64,000 bases of DNA from Tamarix chinensis. Its lineage: Eukaryota > Streptophyta > Magnoliopsida > Caryophyllales > Tamaricaceae. Position numbers and translations under genes: made by a program. Below, piece after piece: positions 58,918-64,000 of the stretch (its first letter is position 1; each line of letters opens with the position of its first letter). The DNA lies in the NCBI GenBank assembly GCA_030549775.1, contig CM060175.1, forward strand, positions 33,087,262 to 33,151,261, given 5' to 3'. The notes below the pieces were generated by a model. The model saw only the letters and a program-made list of their open reading frames with translations. It had not been told where the DNA came from and did no database searches.

Positions 58918-59170
58918 CCTACCAGTTAAGTTAAACTGAATTGATCCGAATCCGAGTTTTCTTAACCCGAACCTGACTCGACAAATTAACTCGAAATGAC
59001 CCGGAACCGAAATGACCAGATCCGGAACCAACCCGACCCGACAAATTGACCTGAAATGACTCGAACCCGAAATGACCCGACCCAACCCGCAAAAGTCAAA
59101 TGACCCAAAATGACCCGATCAGCTATGACCTAATCCGAACCCGACCCGCCCGACCCGATTGCCACCTCTT
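58918..59170 (+). repeat. Degenerate ACCCGA repeat field 2, right half
   Basis: Continues the field cut at 36321, with words like aaatgacccgacccaaccc. C-rich on the plus strand. Confidence 0.75.
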
Positions 59171-59480
59171 AAACAATATAATTGGAATTATAAAAGGAAT
59201 TAATATAGACAAATTTACTCGATAGTTATTTAGAAATTATTTGATAAATTAATATGTAATATGAATATGATTTAAATTGGTATATATTAATATTTTTGGA
59301 TATGCATTTTATTATTATAATTTAAAAAAAAAATTTATTTTATAATATTTTATAATAAAAATAGAAATAATTTAAAAAAGTTATGAAAAAAAAAGTTATG
59401 TCATTTAAAGTTAATGTTACATCATCTAAGAAAATTAGCGAAACGTGAAAATACCAGAAAAATAAAACAGGACGCCCTCC
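59171..59480. other. AT-rich upstream DNA, nothing recognised
   Basis: AT-rich with poly(A) runs (near 59320, 59385). It precedes the candidate promoter; no specific regulatory element is evident. Confidence 0.5.
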
Positions 59481-59484
59481 GATC

Positions 59485-59530
59485 AAATTTGCTATAAATA
59501 GGGGGTGGTTGGGTAAAGTTTAGGCAGCTC
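59485..59530 (+). promoter_or_regulatory. Candidate host-gene core promoter
   Basis: gctataaatagggggtgg with TATAAATA at 59493-59500, followed 25-30 bp later by a pyrimidine/purine start-like context, then a 600-bp leader of ordinary base composition that differs from the surrounding repeats. Confidence 0.5.
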
Positions 59531-60130
59531 AGACGACGGGACGCAATCAGAGATATACGAAAAAACCATTCCGTCGGTCGCGTGGCTTCCGTGTTTCATT
59601 TGATTTTCGTTCTGAGAGAAGAAATATCCCCGGAACTCCCCCACCCCAGTGTCTGTTCAAGTTCTATCTTGAATCACCTGTCTAAATTCTTGCCGTCTAA
59701 TTCTTACTATTTATAATTGGGAAGCCTTCTTGTCAATCGATTCCTTTATTGCTTCTTTTGAGCAATTCTAGAATTTGATCAGATCGTCACCACAACTTAA
59801 TTCGCCTAGATTTAGCTGTGGGAGGACGGTCAAAAGAAAAGGTTTCTTACTTATTCGGTGGATCGGTATTCAGGCGTATTTTTTGTTATACGCATGAACT
59901 GGTCGATATTGAATCTGGGGCTTTCTTCGAATTCAAATCATTTTATTACCTGCCTGCTGATTTTTGTTCTCCATTACTCACCACAATTACGCCCAGCTTT
60001 TTTATGTAATCTTAATAGTCAACCTCTCACTTCCTCATCTTTATCGTCCGTCCCTTCAATTGAATTCAGTCATTTTAAGTTAAGTGTCTACTGCTATTGA
60101 ATATTGATCGTTTAGTCCGGTTGCTCATCA

Positions 60131-60176
60131 ATGAATTCCAGGAACAGGCGTTCTACTTCTCGCCAGTTAAGCCCAG
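60131..60176 (+). CDS. Candidate first coding exon of an unknown host gene
   Basis: ATG in a favourable context (catcaATGaa) begins MNSRNRRSTSRQLSP, and after 46 bases the sequence reads gcccag followed by GTATGG, a plausible splice donor at 60177. The basic, Ser/Arg-rich start is not diagnostic and I do not recognise the protein. The upstream leader 59530-60130 has several short upstream frames (for example 59818-60009) and could itself contain a leader intron. No convincing downstream exon is seen before 64000; the following 3.8 kb contains transposon-derived and simple repeats, so the intron may be long and run out of the window. Alternative: a pseudogene fragment. Confidence 0.4.
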
Positions 60177-61494
60177 GTATGGATTTTTTTTATTGCTCGT
60201 ATCACTTTTACTATTAAAATAGTTATTATTATTATTATTGATGTTGTTGTTGGATTTGAGATTTTGTGGTCTTTTTGAATTAGTCGGTGGGTTAGTGGGC
60301 CCCACTTGCTATCCAACCGTGCTTTATATGTTACGCTGGACCAGTAAAAGAAAAAGACGTCGCTATTGTTCGGTAAGATATAATAACACGTTTTTTGTTG
60401 GGCACGTACAGTGGCTGTGGTTAGGTCTTCGTCTCGAGTGGTAAAATGGTTGTGTTTTTGGTGGGGGTGGAGCAAGAAAGATGACAAACCCAGACTGGCG
60501 GTGGCTGTATTATCTATTATCAACAATTTCATTGGCTCTTATTTGTCTTAGATTTCGAGCACATCGGGTGCTTGCCTATTTCAGTTAAAGGAATGTTTAT
60601 TAAATTGCTGCATAATTTTTTGACCAGTACGCTGATTTCGAAACGATATTTCAATTGAGTTTCATCTATGGATCAGACAAAATGAATGGGGAGTAGAGAG
60701 AATGAGACAGATGGAATCAGTTAAAGTTAGAAGCATATTGAAGGTTCGGCACTTGGGATATTTTCATATGAACGGTACTCTGAAAACTAACTCAAATTTA
60801 AAACGTTAGGAAACTTGACGGAGTTGGTTCAGGTCACAATTTTTTTTTTTCAATAAAAAATCACCAAAATTTGCAAGGAAGTTACATAAGCCTAGACAGC
60901 TTAAAGAGTTGTACTAGATAGGTGTATAGGCCATAGTGGTAGTTGACTGACTAGTAGGAGACTAGCTAAAGTTTGAGGTTAGTTAACCTACAAATTGTCT
61001 CAGTTTTTCACATGCTTTCTCGTTGATATATTGCTGAACAAATAAAAAGAAGCGCATGGGTGAGACATTAACTTTGATTGCGCAGCGTTTTGTGCTAATT
61101 TCTATATCTATGGAATTCTATCTCAGAGGCACTGCACTATCGTTCTGTTGAACAAGGAAAGTTATTAATTGTGGCTGTGTGGTGAAACTTTCTTTGTCTG
61201 ATTGAACCAGCTTGGTTATGTTATGTGGATTGGGTGTGGACGCAAGACTTTGTTCCCCGAAATCTATAATATTTTGATAGGGCGGATTGACAAGATCCAA
61301 GAGGGCCCACACCATCCAGCACATATCTCTTCTTTTTCTTTTTCTTTTTCTTTTTTTTAAGGGTAACACATTTTCTGATATTAGGAATTTTTATTATATT
61401 GAGCAAGTACAAGAAAGATTTAGTTTGATAATTATTTCTTTTAGGAAGAAGGGAAATAATTATCTTTTGCCTAGCCAGTTTGCTTGTAATTAGT
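60177..61494 (+). other. Presumed intron, no features recognised
   Basis: Ordinary-composition DNA with a (TTA)n patch near 60220 and CTTTTT-rich runs near 61325-61355. Open frames are short and without domains. Confidence 0.4.
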
Positions 61495-61831
61495 TGTTAA
61501 TAAGAAGCTAAGACCTCAATATTAAACAAGTTCTTAAAATAGTGGGAAGCTAATTCCTTAGCCCTTCTTTAGTGGCTAATCCCCTTTTCTTTCCTACTCC
61601 TTCCCTTGGTTGACTTCCCTATACCACATGTACCCCCTTTATCACTCTTAATCAATCCTAATCTATTAATCCTAATTAACTATAGTCAATTACCATGGTT
61701 ACAATTGCAATATTAATAGGAAAGGTCTTCATGGTTGCAATTGCAATACTAAGAGGAAAGGTCTTAAGAAGAATAAGCGACTTAGGTACCTTCACTTGTT
61801 GTGGCTAGATCCTTTGATAAGGATTCTAACA
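61495..61831 (+). repeat. Short LTR-like sequence, 337 bp
   Basis: Starts TGTTAATAAG and ends ATTCTAACA, giving a perfect TGTTA/TAACA inverted terminus, and is followed after three bases by TGGTATCATAGC (61835-61846), matching an initiator-Met primer site at 11 of 12 positions. It looks like the 5' LTR of a small plus-strand element. The second LTR was not found. Confidence 0.55.
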
Positions 61832-62235
61832 AATTGGTATCATAGCTTGACAAGAATACAAAGACTTTGAATGCATTGATGAAAGGTCTAAAAAGAAGTA
61901 TGTAATTTGTGGAAGAATTATGTTTGACAAGTTAGCATACAATCGCTAACAACTAACTACTAAGTACTAACAACTATTACTAAGGCATCCCCTAGCAGAT
62001 TGGCAAGTTCCCTGGCTATCTAGTGGATGACTACTAGCTCACATTGGTATCATAGCCTATCAAAAATAGAAAGAATTTTCAAAGCATTTGGCAGATATTT
62101 GAGGAAAGGTCCAAAAAGAAGTATGGAATTTGTGGAAAAATTGTGTTTGACAAGTTTGGTTACAATTGTCGGCAATCCACTGCTAGCAAGCACCCCTTGG
62201 AGATTAACAAGTCCTTTGGCAACTCAGTGGATGAC
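61832..62235 (+). repeat. ~210-bp diverged tandem duplication after the LTR
   Basis: Two copies, about 61832-62042 and 62043-62235, each starting ttggtatcatagc and sharing ggtctaaaaagaagtat/ggtccaaaaagaagtat, aatttgtggaa and gtggatgactactagc. A short readable frame (KKKYGICGKIVFDKFGYNC in the second copy, KKKYVICGRIMFDKL in the first) is shared but too short to assign. Confidence 0.6.
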
Positions 62236-62449
62236 TACTAGCCCACCTCTGTCCTTGCTCTTCGTTTTCCCTTGCTTTCTGCCGCCCTGCACTCTCATTG
62301 CCACTGCCTCACATCCTGACCTCAGCAAGGGCTTTGTCCACATCACCATCTCTCTATTGACCTCATTCTCCTTCTCTTCGGCCCTCAACCACCACAATAT
62401 CCTTTCTTTGGAGCCCTAAAACAATCACCTTCTCTAAGGCCGTTGACAA

Positions 62450-63010
62450 ACTGAGTTGGCTTATGAGCTGACTTGGTTTGGCTTGTTAAGGGCTCGGCTT
62501 GACATATCTGTTTAGCAAAATGAATCAATTCCAAGTTTTATTTTTAGACTTGTTTATTAAATGAGCCAAACTAGAGCCACAGGAGGTTCGGCTCGTTTGT
62601 TGGCGAGCTAGCTCAAATTCGGCCCGAGCTTGGTTCGACTCATTTATAAGCTCGGATTGTTCGTTAATAGATTGGGCTTTTATAAAATTTACATAATAAA
62701 TGAGCCAAATAGTTGAATGAGCTTTTAAATAAGTCGAATAATTAAACGAGTTGATTTCGTTTGTTTAACTTTTAAGTAAGTTGAATAGATAAATGAGCTA
62801 AGTCACGAATTGAATAATGATAAACGAGCCATTTGGTTTATTAATTATTTTTTAAAAATGTTAAACCTGCCGAGTCGAGTCAACTCGCGAACCTGATTAA
62901 GCTAAGCTCAAATCAGGCTCGTTTTAAACTTGAGTCAAATTCGAGTCTAAACAAAATTAAATGAGCTAAGCTTAAACCGGAGGGTATTCGGCTCGATTCG
63001 GCTCATTAAC
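62450..63010. repeat. Degenerate gagcc/ggctcg repeat field
   Basis: Interspersed forms of ggctcg, gagcc and aaacgag with AT-rich linkers, some facing each other as short inverted repeats (for example ggctcgattcggctc near 62989). No gene. Confidence 0.55.
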
Positions 63011-63189
63011 AACCTTTTCATCTCCCTTTCTCCGCAACAAAACCTCCATAACCTTGCTCACCACTGACACACTAATCACCATCACACCAGCACCACACTA
63101 CTCGCCTCCACTGCTGCACCTCCATTGCCACTCACTAGCATTGTTAACAAGCCTTCACAAACAATTCCGCATTTCCCAAAAGCCCGATC

Positions 63190-64000
63190 GCCTAGAGTTG
63201 GCAATTGGGTTAGGTGGTTTAGGTTCATATTGGGTTATATTGTGTCAAGATATTCTTGGGTCAGGTCTTTTTTCCTTCATGATGAACTTGGGTCGGGTTG
63301 GGTCATTCTTTGTTTGGGTCATTTTGGCGTGTAGGTTGGTATCTTGTGGGATTTAGGTAATTTTAGGTTAACATATTTTGAGTTCGGGTTATTTTAAATT
63401 TGGGTTAATTTATCAATACAGGTTAAGTTTGGATGCTTCAAGCATGTGTCATTTTGTATCAATTTATCTATTTGTGTCAAGGTTTGATTACTTTGAATTT
63501 GGGTCATTTCGAGTTTGGTTTGGGTTATTTTGTGTTCGTGTTACTTTAAGTTCGGGTCATTTTAGATTTTGGTTAATATATCATGCTTGGTCTTATTAAT
63601 TTGTGTTTGTGTTATCTCATATTTTTGGGTTGACATAGGGTTGGTCTAATCAGTGAACTTAATATGGTTGGTGAATGAGGGTGTTTAGGGTAATAGTAAA
63701 AAAAATAAAATATAAAATGAATAAAACAGTGTATTTTTTAAATGAATTATGAAGCTTGTGTAGTTGATGGCTTTTGGTTGTATTTTCTTTTTTCCTTATA
63801 ATTTTGTTTTAATAGCATGAGTCAATTGAATTTGGTTTGATATCGAGTTGATATTTGGCTGGGTTAATTTGGAGTTGGGTTGTGGTCGGTGATGTTAGTT
63901 TTGGGTTTCTCGGGTTAGGTTTGGGTTGAGTTGAGTTTTATTCGGGTAAGTTATTGTCAGGTTAGTAATGGGTTAAGTGTTTTTTTGGCTTCTGTTGGGT
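63190..64000 (-). repeat. Degenerate ACCCGA repeat field 3
   Basis: On the plus strand gggtcattttgggttcgggt-like words, so the same class as the other ACCCGA fields but in opposite orientation and more diverged. It continues past the right edge. Open frames here (such as 63054-63356) are low-complexity. Confidence 0.7.

Noticed and set aside
62027..62419. A 130-codon plus-strand frame starting MTTSSHWYHSL.
   Set aside because: It starts inside the tandem duplication, runs in a different frame from the one shared between the two copies, and shows no domain.
63054..63599. Three plus-strand frames of 69-100 codons near the right edge.
   Set aside because: They fall in the G-rich ACCCGA-class field and read as low-complexity Phe/Gly/Val/Leu sequence.

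Overview
The window is repeat-dense plant nuclear DNA, most likely gene-poor and possibly pericentromeric. Evidence for a plant: Ty3/gypsy LTR elements primed by initiator tRNA-Met or by a tRNA matching the Athila/Tat-type site TGGCGCCGTTGCCGGGGA, two endogenous caulimovirid (plant pararetrovirus) copies, a MITE with a TAA target duplication, and one plausible host-gene 5' end. I cannot name the species. Nearly all coding sequence is transposon-derived and broken by stop codons; no complete host gene is visible.

Layout. (1) 1-15254: an old, diverged Ty3/gypsy element (G1, minus strand) whose left LTR is cut by the window edge. Its pol is split by a head-to-head pair of long LTR-like repeats (E1, minus, 2920-7472; E2, plus, 7473-11405). 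E1 holds an 897-bp solo LTR with AGTGG duplications, and the G1 gag holds a 1,090-bp MITE. A third relative (E3) abuts G1 at 15255-16168. (2) 16169-18100: AT-rich, nothing recognised. (3) 18121-31421: two endogenous pararetrovirus copies in inverted, tail-to-tail orientation between (TA)n tracts. Copy B (minus) is nearly full length, with its outer edge inside the primer-binding site; copy A (plus) is truncated at both ends. (4) 31441-36321: AT-rich DNA, a tRNA-like head, degenerate ACCCGA repeats, a GC-rich islet with a perfect 12-bp hairpin, and a satellite array mixing ~290-bp and 149-bp units.

(5) 36322-58912: an Athila-type complex with three LTRs and two different internal regions, bounded by one target duplication (CCTAC). 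The left internal region is non-autonomous; the right carries one long gag-pol frame with nine stops and no frameshift. A younger Ty3/gypsy element (G2, 40244-46088, TSD CCTAG) sits inside the left internal region; its gag-pol is one frame with six stops, all explicable as C-to-T changes, and the frame runs into the 3' LTR. (6) 58913-64000: the other half of the ACCCGA array, then a TATA box and a short first coding exon ending at a splice donor (60131-60176), followed by intron-like DNA with a short LTR plus primer site, a tandem duplication, and two more degenerate simple-repeat fields.

The recurring themes are nested insertion, paired or inverted repeats, and decay by C-to-T transitions, as expected of methylated, silenced heterochromatin. 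No novel enzymatic system is visible. The most unusual structures are the inverted pararetrovirus pair (able in principle to give a ~5.5-kb hairpin RNA), the three-LTR Athila mosaic, and the half-unit satellite.
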